A DNA stretch of 64,000 nucleotides from Pelotomaculum thermopropionicum SI. GTDB taxonomy: Bacteria; Bacillota; Desulfotomaculia; Desulfotomaculales; Pelotomaculaceae. Location of the stretch: the NCBI GenBank assembly GCA_000010565.1, contig AP009389.1, positions 2,108,001 through 2,172,000 on the forward strand, given 5' to 3'. A program made the translations under genes and the position numbers. Shown here in pieces: positions 35,250 to 44,217 of this stretch (within the stretch, counting starts at the first letter, position 1; each line of letters begins with the position of its first letter). The notes beneath the pieces were generated by a model. The model searched no databases. It had not been told where the DNA came from and saw only the letters and a program-made list of their open reading frames with translations.

Positions 35250-35456
35250 CCGGTGGCTGAAACCGCTTGGCTCAGAATGCTCCGCGTCGGGTGAACTATG
35301 GCTCACTTCAGGCGGAATTGGGGCGCCCTCAACTCACCGTCCTGGCTCGGTGAGGGCTGGCGCGGACATCCTGTCCGCGCCCCCAATTCCGCAACCTCAG
35401 CTTCGCCAAGTTCACCAAACGACGCTACGCAACAGAGCAGCGTCTTCAGCCACCGG
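35250..35456. repeat. 207-bp imperfect palindromic element (MITE-like or structured RNA)
   Basis: The ends CCGGTGGCTGAA (35250-35261) and TTCAGCCACCGG (35445-35456) are exact complements. Inside, GGTGAACT/AGTTCACC and GCGGAATTGGGG/CCCCAATTCCGC continue the pairing, and two local hairpins (35332-35353 and 35360-35380) cap it. No ORF. The layout suits a non-autonomous mobile element or a folded transcript; no target duplication was clear. Confidence 0.7.
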
Positions 35457-35489
35457 TGGCTTTAATGGCAGTTTGTCTTCAGTCTAAGC

Positions 35490-35511
35490 AGGCCCGGGGT
35501 GCCCCGGGCCT
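35490..35511 (-). terminator. GC hairpin after the CotF-like gene
   Basis: AGGCCCGGGG / CCCCGGGCCT, two-base loop, five bases past the stop of the coat gene. No T-run. Confidence 0.4.
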
Positions 35512-35516
35512 GTCTC

Positions 35517-36086
35517 TTAGTGTCCCGTCATCGGCTGATAGGTTTGCTGCATCTGGTGGATAACCCGGTCCGGCATCAGGGGAACCGGATACCATCCTTT
35601 ATGATTCATGTACTGGAACAGCTCGTAGGCCATCTCCATGCAGGACCGGGCGGAAGACGCCAGCACATTGCGCAGGTGCGGGTTGGCGCATTCCAAGGCC
35701 GCATTGGTGGACCGGACGGCACTGCACTTATGAAAAACAAGAGCGCCCATTGCAATTGTACGGTCGCTTAAAGTTCTAGCATCGGGCCTGGGAACCACCG
35801 GCGATCCCTGCTGCATGCCGTACTCAGGCCTGCTTTCCACCGGCATGCCGGCCGTCCCCGCCCCCATGGTAGCAACGGGAACCCTGGAAACATCTATTCC
35901 CTGCCCCTGCATTACATTAACTTTGGTGTTGTAAGAATCGATCATATGGCGCTGCTGGCGTTCGAGAATGCGGCGCAGTTCGGGGTCCTGGCACTGGCTG
36001 ATGTACATGGCGTAATGATCGATGATGCAGGCCGACTCGCTTAAAACTTCGTGCATCTCTACAGCTTCGTGGGTTCCGAATTTCAT
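35517..36086 (-). CDS. CotF-like spore coat protein
   Basis: 189 aa. A duplicated helical bundle: N-terminal EVLSESACIIDHYAMYISQCQDPELRRIL and C-terminal DRTIAMGALVFHKCSAVRSTNAALECANPHLRNVL, the pattern of the Coat-F domain, joined by a Met/Pro/Gly linker. Such proteins are deposited in the spore coat. ATG 36086 after GGGAGG. An insertion sequence begins 31 bp upstream, so the native promoter may have been moved 1.6 kb away. Confidence 0.85.
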   Translation of the reverse strand: MKFGTHEAVEMHEVLSESACIIDHYAMYISQCQDPELRRILERQQRHMIDSYNTKVNVMQGQGIDVSRVPVATMGAGTAGMPVESRPEYGMQQGSPVVPRPDARTLSDRTIAMGALVFHKCSAVRSTNAALECANPHLRNVLASSARSCMEMAYELFQYMNHKGWYPVPLMPDRVIHQMQQTYQPMTGH

Positions 36087-36116
36087 AAATCCTGCCTCCC
36101 GTTTAATATTTATCTA

Positions 36117-36134
36117 GTGTCCCCTGAAAAAATC
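36117..36134 (+). repeat. left terminal inverted repeat of the IS
   Basis: GTGTCCCCTGAAAAAATC, exact complement of 37715-37732. Confidence 0.95.
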
Positions 36135-36213
36135 GATTTTTAAAAAACCTTATTCTCACGAGTTTTCCAGGGGGGTAATAATTTAAATTCCAAATTCCTA
36201 GTGGGCTTTGTAT

Positions 36214-37575
36214 TTAGATTATCTGGGCTGCTCTTTTGAGATTATGGACCCAAATTCCAAAGCCCACCCAGGTCTTTGAGCCAGTAAAGCCCCTATAAAG
36301 GCTGCGGTTTAAACCATACTTTCGTTTTAACAAACTAATTTTCGCTTCTCCGGCTGCTCGAAACCGCTGCAGGTCTTTAAACCAAAGCTGGGCTTCGTAT
36401 TCCATCCGTTTCTTGCTTTTTCTGCCCTTAAGCGGGGAGCTAATGCGCCTAACACCAAGGGTATGTAAAGCTTCTTCATTGCTTTGGCTGCCAAATCCAC
36501 GGTCTGTGGCAACCGCGCTCGGAGAAGAGCGGAATCGTTTTTTGTGTTGTTCAACAGCCGGTATTAGAAGGCCATCGTCTGCTGGATTCCCCTGGTACAG
36601 TTGATATCCAGTAACGAATCCGCTTTCGGTTTCATCGATACGCAGTTTATAACCGAATTCTGCCGTTTTGCCCAGCTTGCCTTTCTTGATCGGGCGTGCT
36701 TTTGGATCAAAGAAACTCACAATCCGGTCGGGAATGTTTCGGTTGCCGGATGTCACCTGTTTGGCCTGGTCAATCAATTTTTGGGTTAAGTCAACAGCCT
36801 GACTAAGTTTGTCTTTTAACGCTTTAATAGAAGTGCGGCCTTTGTCGTTAACCCGGCTGATCACTTCAAGAGCTTCATTGCAAACTTCTTCGGTTATCTC
36901 GGTGACTTTTTGGGTTATTGCGTTGATATCTTCCCAGGACTGCCCCGTCCTGCGGCGCAGCAATTTGGCAATGGATAATATCTGTTCCTTGACTTCTTGG
37001 GTTCGGTCCGCAAAACCTTTTGCAGCTTGCGAGGCTACTCTGCGTATTTTACTGACAAAACGGGTAATTACCTTGACACCATCGTGTAATAATGTTGCAT
37101 CTGTTGGATGGTGAATATTGGATTCGACTACGGTTGTATCTACACGCAGTTTACGGGTTTTTAAAATCTTCTCATCCTGAAGTTTGAGCAGCAGTAATTC
37201 GTTCAGTTGTTCGACCACTTCATCTCCGTAACGCTGACGTGCCTTAATCAGTGTTGTAGGGTCGGGCATTTCTTCATCAATAGGAATCCGGCAGAACCGG
37301 CGCCAGGTAATGCTGTCTCCAACTTCTTTGATTAGGGTCTCGTAACCCAGTTGGTAGCGCCTTTTTAAATACATCAACCGCAAGTATGTTTCAATGGGTA
37401 TGGTCGGCCTGCCGCGTCTGGTATTGAATTTTGCAATGAACGGCTGCATGAAGACTGGGTCGTCTAATATATCGTCAATTTTGGCCAGTTCAGCGGGTAA
37501 GGACCTGAAAGATTCGGGAAGAACTGTGTCCCAAAGGCTTATTTGATTCTCTCGGAGTTTTAACATGAAACCCAC
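36214..37575 (-). CDS. IS transposase (DDE, DUF772/Transposase_11 type)
   Basis: 453 aa. N-terminal DUF772-like part (PIETYLRLMYLKRRYQLGY, then WRRFCRIP), the first DDE aspartate in LRVDTTVVESNIHHPTD, the second in ATDRGFGSQSNE and a C-terminal NRSLYRG. It matches the group named ISNCY in public annotation, as far as I recall it. Full length and uninterrupted. Confidence 0.93.
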   Translation of the reverse strand: MGFMLKLRENQISLWDTVLPESFRSLPAELAKIDDILDDPVFMQPFIAKFNTRRGRPTIPIETYLRLMYLKRRYQLGYETLIKEVGDSITWRRFCRIPIDEEMPDPTTLIKARQRYGDEVVEQLNELLLLKLQDEKILKTRKLRVDTTVVESNIHHPTDATLLHDGVKVITRFVSKIRRVASQAAKGFADRTQEVKEQILSIAKLLRRRTGQSWEDINAITQKVTEITEEVCNEALEVISRVNDKGRTSIKALKDKLSQAVDLTQKLIDQAKQVTSGNRNIPDRIVSFFDPKARPIKKGKLGKTAEFGYKLRIDETESGFVTGYQLYQGNPADDGLLIPAVEQHKKRFRSSPSAVATDRGFGSQSNEEALHTLGVRRISSPLKGRKSKKRMEYEAQLWFKDLQRFRAAGEAKISLLKRKYGLNRSLYRGFTGSKTWVGFGIWVHNLKRAAQII

Positions 37576-37714
37576 CTCAAAAACAGGATTTTTGAGGGGC
37601 CATGAAGAAATTTATTAAGCAAGGAATTCGGCCCCTCGTTTGGAATTGGTTTGTTGGTCAATAACAATTTCCATTTCAGAGTGCCGAGTTCCTTTTACTT
37701 TTGTAAAACCCCCT

Positions 37715-37732
37715 GATTTTTTCAGGGGACAC
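37715..37732 (-). repeat. right terminal inverted repeat of the IS
   Basis: Exact complement of the left repeat; followed by the TATCTA duplication. Confidence 0.95.
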
Positions 37733-37797
37733 TATCTAGTATTTTGCTGCCGGCCGGTAAAAATTATACCTCGTTAAAAAATCTTTTATCAGGCTTT

Positions 37798-38109
37798 TCA
37801 ATCAGCCTTCTTCTGCCCTTTCTCCTTTTTCATCAGGGTGTAGACAAATGCGGTGGCGCCGGAAATAACCAGGACCTTAATAATGAAATTCGTTGTTTCA
37901 GCCTTAAACCTGGATTTTTCTTTTCTTAACTCCACTGCCGGATCGAGCTTTAAATCCAGAAAGGTGCCCCTGGTCTCAAACTGAACCATTTGCTTCTCAA
38001 GTTTGGTCATCCGCTCTTCGTGCCTGGAAATACCCGCCATGTAGCTTACAACCTGGATGGCGATAAAGGCCAGGGCAAACAGGATCAAAAGGAAGCGAGG
38101 GTTATTCAT
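37798..38109 (-). CDS. small membrane protein with central coiled coil (103 aa)
   Basis: Not recognised. TM helix at residues 6-24, a charged coiled-coil-like middle (EERMTKLEKQMVQFETRG) and a second hydrophobic stretch at 74-92 with a Lys-rich tail. Before the IS arrived it may have shared a transcript with the CotF gene. Confidence 0.55.
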   Translation of the reverse strand: MNNPRFLLILFALAFIAIQVVSYMAGISRHEERMTKLEKQMVQFETRGTFLDLKLDPAVELRKEKSRFKAETTNFIIKVLVISGATAFVYTLMKKEKGQKKAD

Positions 38110-38280
38110 AAAAACATTCCCCTTTTTGCATTGAATTCATTCTTTAACCTTCTTTTTACAATAACCTTTCCAGGCTGACGGCAACTCTATTCAACACCTG
38201 GCGCCCAAAACCCTCCAAAAATTAAGCGCTGCGCCAAATACGCCGGGTCTAAAAGGGCGGAAGCCTGCCCCCGCTTATTT

Positions 38281-39666
38281 TCAAAAGCCCTGCAGCAGTT
38301 CACCGCTGATGTGGTCGACAAACTGTCTGGCGGTGCGTCCTGAGCAGCCGTTCTGCCAGGCCTCCCAAAGCAGCGCTCTGCGCTCGAGTTCTTTTTTGTC
38401 CAGCGAAAGCCCCCTCTGTTCGGCCAACCCCCGGACGATGTCCAGGTAGAGCGACCGGTCGGGCATAGGAAAAAGAACGGTAATTCCAAACCGGTCTGCC
38501 AGGGAAAGCTTTTCCTGCATGGTATCGTTTTCCCGAACCTCTCTGTCAGAACCCTGCGCCGTTTCACGGTCGCCGAAAACTTCCCTGATCAGATGCCGCC
38601 TGTTGGAAGTGGCGTAGATTAGCACGTTGGATGGCCACCTGGCCAGGCCGCCCTCGAGAACCGCTTTCAATTCCTTGTATTCAACCTCTGATTCCTCAAA
38701 GGAAAGATCGTCGATAAAAATAATAAACCGCTGGGGGCTTGACTTTAAAATGCTGATGACGTAAGGCAAATCTCCGAGAAAGCTCTTGGAAATCTCAACC
38801 AGGCGCAAACCAGCTTCACCGTAACGGTTTAACAGGGCTTTCACCGTTGACGACTTGCCGGTGCCCCGGTCGCCGTACAGCAAAAGGTTATTGGCCGGCA
38901 GGCCCGCCAGAAACCTTTCCGTGTTGGCCAGCACTTCCTGCTGCTGCGGGCGGTAGCCGATAAGTTCCTCCAGACGGGTGGGATCGGGTTCCTCTATCCC
39001 CTCAAGGGCGGAAAACCGTCCTGCCCACCTGAAAGCCCAGTACCTGCCAAAAATTCCTGCACCGGCAAGCCGGTAATACTCCGCCAGCTCCCGCAGGCAG
39101 GCGCCCCAGTTGCCGGATCCGTTCAACAAAACTTTAATTTTCCGGGCATGCTTTTTTCCCGCGGCAGGGCGGCAGCCCGCGGCGGAAACACCCAGGTCGT
39201 CCCACACCGGAAGCCCGCCCTCCGGCACGCAGCCCTCTCCCAGCACCTGAAGGGCTACATCGCGGGCGGCAGCGGCGTCCACCCGGTACAGGAGCTGCAG
39301 CCTTATTAAATCCCCTTCTGCCGCCTTTCGCAGGGAAAGCCCCAGACTGTCAAAGGAAGCCGCCGCCGCGGCCCGGCTGAAGGCGTTGTCATCGTAAAGC
39401 AAAAGCTGCAGCAGGTGGTTTTGCCAGGCATCCCCCACCGGCTCCTCTTTTGTTTCCAAAGCCTTTTCAGACAATAAAAAAAATAAATTGCAGTAAGACT
39501 CCAGCACCTCTTCCGGCCGTGCCGCACCGGTAACGGCCTCAATGAACCTTACCAGTGCCAGGCAAACCGGGTCCTTTAAAATATTCCGGTAGACGGCCAG
39601 CCCCCTGGCCGCCCGGAGCGCGTCCGCAAGCACGGCCGGGTGAGCGGTTTTAGCTGCGTTATTCAT
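38281..39666 (-). CDS. DUF815-family AAA ATPase
   Basis: 461 aa. The C-terminal half has Walker A GDRGTGKSS, Walker B FIIFIDDLSFEE, sensor YATSNRRHL and the family-specific LADRFGITVLFPMPD. DUF815 proteins are MoxR/DnaA-like ATPases of unknown role common in Firmicutes. The N-terminal 200 residues are helical. ATG 39666 with a G7 run upstream. No operon partner is clear. Confidence 0.88.
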   Translation of the reverse strand: MNNAAKTAHPAVLADALRAARGLAVYRNILKDPVCLALVRFIEAVTGAARPEEVLESYCNLFFLLSEKALETKEEPVGDAWQNHLLQLLLYDDNAFSRAAAAASFDSLGLSLRKAAEGDLIRLQLLYRVDAAAARDVALQVLGEGCVPEGGLPVWDDLGVSAAGCRPAAGKKHARKIKVLLNGSGNWGACLRELAEYYRLAGAGIFGRYWAFRWAGRFSALEGIEEPDPTRLEELIGYRPQQQEVLANTERFLAGLPANNLLLYGDRGTGKSSTVKALLNRYGEAGLRLVEISKSFLGDLPYVISILKSSPQRFIIFIDDLSFEESEVEYKELKAVLEGGLARWPSNVLIYATSNRRHLIREVFGDRETAQGSDREVRENDTMQEKLSLADRFGITVLFPMPDRSLYLDIVRGLAEQRGLSLDKKELERRALLWEAWQNGCSGRTARQFVDHISGELLQGF

Positions 39667-39788
39667 TTCTCAAATTCCCCCCCTGTGAAGAATATTCTCC
39701 GGCCTTTTCTGCTTTCCTCCGGGCACCTGAAACTAAACATTTAAAAAACTCATAATATGTAATAAAATTTGTAAAAGGAGTGTTTTAA

Positions 39789-40820
39789 ATGGAATACCCC
39801 AGCAACGCGCCCCAAATTCTTTATGCCCTTAAGGCCAACATGGCAGCCCAAATCCGCTGGCTCAAAAGCTGTCAGATCCTATGCCCGGGAAACGGTGCCG
39901 ACGGAGCCATCACCAGGTACCCTGATCAGGGTTGGGTAACACCCTACTTTTCAAATTTTGCAGCACTGGCCCTGCTTGAAGAACCGTCATGCCTTCCCCT
40001 GGCGGAGCGCTATCTCGACTGGTACCTGCGCAACATAGAGAAAAACGGAACCATCCTCGATTATCATTACGGCCAGAACCTGTCCCCCAAAACGGCCCGG
40101 CCCGACTCTGAGGATGCCTATGCGGGGACCTTCCTTTCCCTGGCCGCCGCATACCATAAAAAATCCGCCCAAACCGGCTGGGCTGAGAAAAACATTTCCG
40201 GTTTAAAAAAAGTGGCCCGGTCCGTAGTAAATTTAATGGACCGGGACGGTCTCACCTTCGCCCTGGCCGGCTACAGGGTAAAATACCTTATGGACAACTG
40301 TGAAGCATACCGCGGCCTGGCAGACTTCGCGGAGCTTCTAGAGAGCCTCGGCGACGAGGAAGCTGCCTATTTTAAGGCCAGGGCAAAAGCCATTGCCGGC
40401 GGGGTCGAAAGGGTGCTGTGGAACAGGCGGGGCGGCTACTACCACCCCAGCAAGTACGGCTGGAGCAGGGCGGCCGTAGACATGAGAAAATTTTATCCAG
40501 ATGCGGCCTGCCAGGTCTTCCCCGCCCTTTACGGACTGATCGAGCCCGGCTCGGAGCGGGGCATGCAGCTTTACAAGAAATTCAACGAATACCAGCCGGA
40601 CTGGATTGCCATCAAACCGCCCGACTACCCCTGGGTAATCCTGGGATACTGCGCCTGCCTGCACGGCGACTACAGTCAGGCTTACGAAAAGATCCGCATG
40701 GTGCGGGAAACATACATCGATACCGGTTCGGGGAACTGGTTCTGTGCCGAAGCGGCCTTTTTCGTCCTCACCTGCGCCAGGCTGATTCAAAACAGCGAAC
40801 ACTGGCTTGGCATAAAATAA
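39789..40820 (+). CDS. six-hairpin glycosidase-like protein, function unknown
   Basis: 343 aa. Alternating aromatic-rich helices (WVTPYFSNFAALALLEEPS, WYLRNIEKNGTILDYHYG, AYAGTFLSLAAAYHKKS) suggest an alpha/alpha barrel like six-hairpin glycosidases. No signal peptide. AAGGAG eight bases before ATG. I do not recognise the family with certainty. Confidence 0.55.
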   Translation: MEYPSNAPQILYALKANMAAQIRWLKSCQILCPGNGADGAITRYPDQGWVTPYFSNFAALALLEEPSCLPLAERYLDWYLRNIEKNGTILDYHYGQNLSPKTARPDSEDAYAGTFLSLAAAYHKKSAQTGWAEKNISGLKKVARSVVNLMDRDGLTFALAGYRVKYLMDNCEAYRGLADFAELLESLGDEEAAYFKARAKAIAGGVERVLWNRRGGYYHPSKYGWSRAAVDMRKFYPDAACQVFPALYGLIEPGSERGMQLYKKFNEYQPDWIAIKPPDYPWVILGYCACLHGDYSQAYEKIRMVRETYIDTGSGNWFCAEAAFFVLTCARLIQNSEHWLGIK

Positions 40821-41259
40821 AACCCTAGAAAGGCTGGCGGCATAAGGCGGAATAAAAAAGATGGATGAAGAAAGCATATTATAATACCAGTCATTAAAGC
40901 TTTTTTATACAGATGACACCAACATCCTTGAAACAGCCCTGTCAAGCCAAAAGCTCGGCCTCAAAACAGTGCAAAAGGAGAAAAAAGCAAAAAAATAACC
41001 TTTCTTGCCTACTACGCCTTTGAGATTGAGGAATCCTCTATTTATGACGGGGCTTATATGGATTTTTCCAGCAATTCGCCGATCTTTTTCCGCAGGAAGG
41101 TATACCTGGCAGTGGCCGGGGCAGGGTATCCGCTGGCCGGTTACCGCTGCGGAAGGCGGGGCACTCCGTCAGACCCCTTTCAGGAGCGGGTTTGCAGGTA
41201 ACGCCGGCGGAAGCTTGCCGGGGATGGCGGTTAAAAAGATTAAACCGGAGTGATTTACT
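40821..41259. other. 439-bp stretch with a possible gene remnant
   Basis: Two short frames (about 40890-40998 and 40999-41200) read as plausible protein (TDDTNILETALSSQKLGLKT; ITFLAYYAFEIEESSIYDGAY) and would join if one A were added to the A7 run near 40991. No start codon is visible and no family was recognised, so this is best treated as decayed sequence. Confidence 0.35.
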
Positions 41260-42141
41260 GTGAACTGTTTATTAAAAAGGGTGCGCCTGCCCTCAAAGCA
41301 TTTCCTTAAAGCGGTATCGGCAAACCTTCTGGTTATAATTGCCGGCGCCCTGCTGATAGCTTTAAGCCTGAACGTCCTTTTAATCCCTTACGGGCTGCTG
41401 ACAGGGGGAGTTTCCGGGCTGGCCTTGATTATTTTTTATTTATTTAAAATACCGGTATTTGCCAGCATCATCGTTTTCAACATTCCCATTTTCCTCTGGG
41501 GTGCAAAAGAAATCAACCTGCAGTTCTTTATGTACAGCCTGGCCGGCACCCTGGCCCTGGCGGCCCTTTTGCCGGCAACCGAAGGATGGGTCCCGGTTCC
41601 CCAGGTAGACCTGCTCATGGCGGCAATTTTTGGCGGAATCCTAAGCGGGGCAGGGCTCGGACTGGTTTTCCGGGGTCACGGCAGCACCGGGGGCAGCGAC
41701 ATCGTGGCGGTAATTCTGAGAAAAAAGAAGAACCTCGGCCTGGGCGAGGTAAGCTTCTACTCGAACCTGCTGGTGGTAGGCATATCCATGATTTTCTTCC
41801 CGGTCAACACAGGGCTGTACAGCATAATATCCATGTTCGCGGCGGGAAAATTCACCGACGTAATAATAACCGGCCTGAATATTAACAAATCAGTTGTCAT
41901 CATATCAGACAGGTCATTCCTGATTGGCAAAAGAATTATGGACGAGATGCGCCGCGGCGTGACCTATTTTGAAGGAACGGGCGCTTATACCAGTGAGAAA
42001 AAGGCGGTAATCAACTGCGTGGTGAGCAGGTTTGAACTGGCCAGGCTAAAAAGCATCGTGGCCGAAACAGACCCCGGCGCCTTCATGTACATATCCGATG
42101 CCAGTGAAGTGCTTGGCAAGGGATTTTCAGCCCCAAAATAA
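41260..42141 (+). CDS. YitT-family membrane protein (DUF161 + DUF2179)
   Basis: 293 aa, GTG start after CGGAGTG. Five to six TM helices (LLVIIAGALLIALSLNVLLIP and on) with GLLTGGVSGLALI, then a soluble DUF2179 domain (GTGAYTSEKKAVINCVV). The family is widespread in Firmicutes, function undefined; some members affect stress or transport. Confidence 0.88.
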   Translation: MNCLLKRVRLPSKHFLKAVSANLLVIIAGALLIALSLNVLLIPYGLLTGGVSGLALIIFYLFKIPVFASIIVFNIPIFLWGAKEINLQFFMYSLAGTLALAALLPATEGWVPVPQVDLLMAAIFGGILSGAGLGLVFRGHGSTGGSDIVAVILRKKKNLGLGEVSFYSNLLVVGISMIFFPVNTGLYSIISMFAAGKFTDVIITGLNINKSVVIISDRSFLIGKRIMDEMRRGVTYFEGTGAYTSEKKAVINCVVSRFELARLKSIVAETDPGAFMYISDASEVLGKGFSAPK

Positions 42142-42232
42142 GGCGAGCCTTAATTTAACAAGATTAAAAACTTTAAAAATGCAGATATTAATAAAGGCTA
42201 TCGTTCTTCAACTGAATAAGGAGGTTGGGCTA

Positions 42233-42418
42233 ATGAGCAGAAGGCGCGGAGGAGTAATGTCCGAAAGGCTGAAGTACGAGTTAGCCGACGAACTTGGCGT
42301 AGGTGACGTGGTACGCAGGGACGGCGGTTACTTCGGTAACGTTTCCTCGCAAAACTGCGGTAACCTCGTCCGGCTTGCCATTGAACGTGCCGAGAGGGCG
42401 ATGGCAGGAGAACGGTAG
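42233..42418 (+). CDS. alpha/beta-type small acid-soluble spore protein
   Basis: 61 aa from ATG 42233 with AAGGAGG ten bases upstream; a longer frame from 42098 is not coding. The alpha/beta SASP pattern is clear: YELADELGV, GYFGNVSSQNCGNLVR and LAIERAE. SASPs coat spore DNA and are degraded at germination. It lies alone and is closed by a terminator. Its forespore promoter was not identified. Confidence 0.88.
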   Translation: MSRRRGGVMSERLKYELADELGVGDVVRRDGGYFGNVSSQNCGNLVRLAIERAERAMAGER

Positions 42419-42426
42419 CCGAAACG

Positions 42427-42454
42427 AAGGGTGCCCTTTTTAAGGGTACCCTTT
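42427..42454 (+). terminator. intrinsic terminator of the SASP gene
   Basis: AAGGGTGCCCTT... pairs with AAGGGTACCCTTT; eight bases after the stop. Confidence 0.7.
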
Positions 42455-42555
42455 AAAATCTTCTTACCGGCGCACGGCAATGAACTATAATGGTTGTATA
42501 TAATAGTTGTAAAGGGCTTTTAAGCCTGCTTAAAACAGAAAGGAGCTGATTAAAC

Positions 42556-43017
42556 TTGCCTATCAACGAAACACAAATAGCCATTAGGCTTTTTCTGGCG
42601 TTTTTGGTAGGTGCTGTGATCGGAACTGAGAGAAAGATCATGCACAAGCCGGCCGGGCTCAGAACTCACGCCCTGGTCGGCCTGGGCGCTGCTCTTTTTA
42701 CCATCATCAGCGCTTACGGCTTCGTCGAATTCGGCGGCCCGCCCTACTACCGCACCAATATGGACCCTGCCAGAATTGCGGCGCAAATTGTGGTGGGGGT
42801 CGGCTTCATCGGCGGCGGGTTAATTTTCAGGGAGGAAAACAAGGTGAGCGGCCTGACAACGGCCGCCAGCATCTGGCTTACCGCCGCCCTGGGTACAGGA
42901 ATAGGAGCCGGTATGTATTTTCCCGTCCTTATCGCGGCAGTTTTGGGCTTTATTGCCCTAAGACTGAACCGGATCCTGAAATTCTTCGGCATTAATCTCG
43001 AAGAGCACCACGACTAG
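42556..43017 (+). CDS. MgtC/SapB family membrane protein
   Basis: 153 aa, TTG start after AAAGGAG. Conserved N-terminal RLFLAFLVGAVIGTERK, GLRTHALVGLGAALF and GVGFIGGGLIF, with four TM helices. MgtC-like proteins act in magnesium limitation or modulate the F-ATPase in pathogens; in this organism the role is open. No MgtB neighbour. Confidence 0.88.
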   Translation: MPINETQIAIRLFLAFLVGAVIGTERKIMHKPAGLRTHALVGLGAALFTIISAYGFVEFGGPPYYRTNMDPARIAAQIVVGVGFIGGGLIFREENKVSGLTTAASIWLTAALGTGIGAGMYFPVLIAAVLGFIALRLNRILKFFGINLEEHHD

Positions 43018-43046
43018 CACTCCCCAGTAAAAATCATCCCGCCAGC

Positions 43047-44090
43047 TTAAAAACCGAAATCCCAGTAACTGCCGTGTATTTTTACAACTTCTTCAATAAT
43101 TCCCATTACGTTTACTTTTACCGGTTTTTCATCTGCCGGCTGACTGCTGCTGCCGGCGTCCCAGCCGGCCATTGTATGCAATACCGCAAACACGCTTTCG
43201 GCCAGGGCACCCGGGTTATAGCCGCCTTCCAGTACGGCAGCCAGCGCCCCACCGCAGCAGGTGGCTATTTCGCATACTATTCCGGTCAGCGCCATATAAC
43301 CGTACGGGGTCAGGCTCATCTGGCCGATCAAGTCGTCCCTGTGGGCGTCAAACCCGGCGGAAACCAGCACCAGTTGCGGGCGGTAGGCCAGCGCAACAGG
43401 CCGGAGGATGCGCCGGAAAACATGCTCATAGTCGGCGTCGCCCGACCTTTTGGGCAGGGGCACATTGATATTAAAGCCCTTTCCCTCCCCGTCCCCGGCT
43501 TTTGCCGCCTGGCCGGTGCCCGGGTAGCTCCAGTCGCGGTGGACGGAAAAGTACAGAACCGAGGGGTCGCTGTAAAAAATTTCTTCGGTACCGTTGCCGT
43601 GGTGCTCGTCCCAGTCAATTATCAGCACCCTGCTCAAGCCATACCGCTTGATGGCATAGCGCGCCGCTATGGCAGCGTTGTTAAAAAAACAGTACCCCAT
43701 TGCCTGCCCCGGCCTGGCGTGGTGGCCGGGAGGACGCACCAGGGCAAAAGCGCTTTCCACCCTGCCTTCCAGCACCGCTTCTACTGCCGAAAGTGTTCCG
43801 CCTGCCGCCAGCAGGGCGGTTTCAAAAGTTTCAGGCGAACCGGTAGTGTTATTGCCAAAACTGCCCCCGCCCCGTTTAGAAAATTCTTTTACCCTTTCGA
43901 TGTAAGCGGGCAGGTGCACCAGCGACACTTCCTCGACGGTGGCCGGACGCGGTTTGATTGTTACCAGTTTTTCCAGCATCCCGGCTATTTTCAAAATCTC
44001 ATAAGTGTGCTTTACCCTGGCAGGGCTTTCCGGACAGCCGTGCGTTTCGTGGTCAAGGTAGGCGGCATCGTAAATCAGCCCGGTGCGCAA
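43047..44090 (-). CDS. class II histone deacetylase / acetoin-utilisation deacetylase (AcuC-like)
   Basis: 347 aa from TTG 44090, preceded by GGAGGGG; the upstream ATG at 44114 has no ribosome site. Active-site motifs VRPPGHHA, IDWDEHHGNG and SAGFDAHRDD are intact, so zinc-dependent deacetylation of lysine or acylpolyamines is expected. AcuC controls acetyl-CoA synthetase in Bacillus; no acs or acuA gene is nearby. Confidence 0.92.
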   Translation of the reverse strand: MRTGLIYDAAYLDHETHGCPESPARVKHTYEILKIAGMLEKLVTIKPRPATVEEVSLVHLPAYIERVKEFSKRGGGSFGNNTTGSPETFETALLAAGGTLSAVEAVLEGRVESAFALVRPPGHHARPGQAMGYCFFNNAAIAARYAIKRYGLSRVLIIDWDEHHGNGTEEIFYSDPSVLYFSVHRDWSYPGTGQAAKAGDGEGKGFNINVPLPKRSGDADYEHVFRRILRPVALAYRPQLVLVSAGFDAHRDDLIGQMSLTPYGYMALTGIVCEIATCCGGALAAVLEGGYNPGALAESVFAVLHTMAGWDAGSSSQPADEKPVKVNVMGIIEEVVKIHGSYWDFGF

Positions 44091-44217
44091 ACCGATCCCC
44101 TCCATATTTTTCATTTGCGGTATCTATTCTATGCCCCCGGCAATTTAACCTCCAGCTTTTGCCTATTTAATGAAGAAACTCATTTTTTACTGCCCGAAAA
44201 TAAAAGAGGATAAGCCC

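Larger units (their letters stand above)
36117..37732. mobile_element. complete insertion sequence (ISNCY/IS1182-like), 1,616 bp
   Basis: Bounded by 18-bp perfect terminal inverted repeats (GTGTCCCCTGAAAAAATC at each end) and by the direct duplication TATCTA (36111-36116 and 37733-37738). It encodes one transposase with no frameshift, so it may be active. It lies between the CotF gene and the small membrane-protein gene. Confidence 0.95.

Noticed and set aside
41005-41253. 82-aa plus-strand frame
   Set aside because: Low-complexity composition, no ribosome site, and an alternative frame there looks more protein-like.
42098-42232. Longer start of the SASP gene
   Set aside because: The added residues are not SASP-like and the AAGGAGG points to 42233.
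43074-44213. 379-aa plus-strand frame
   Set aside because: Exact antisense of the deacetylase; composition follows the complementary codon bias.
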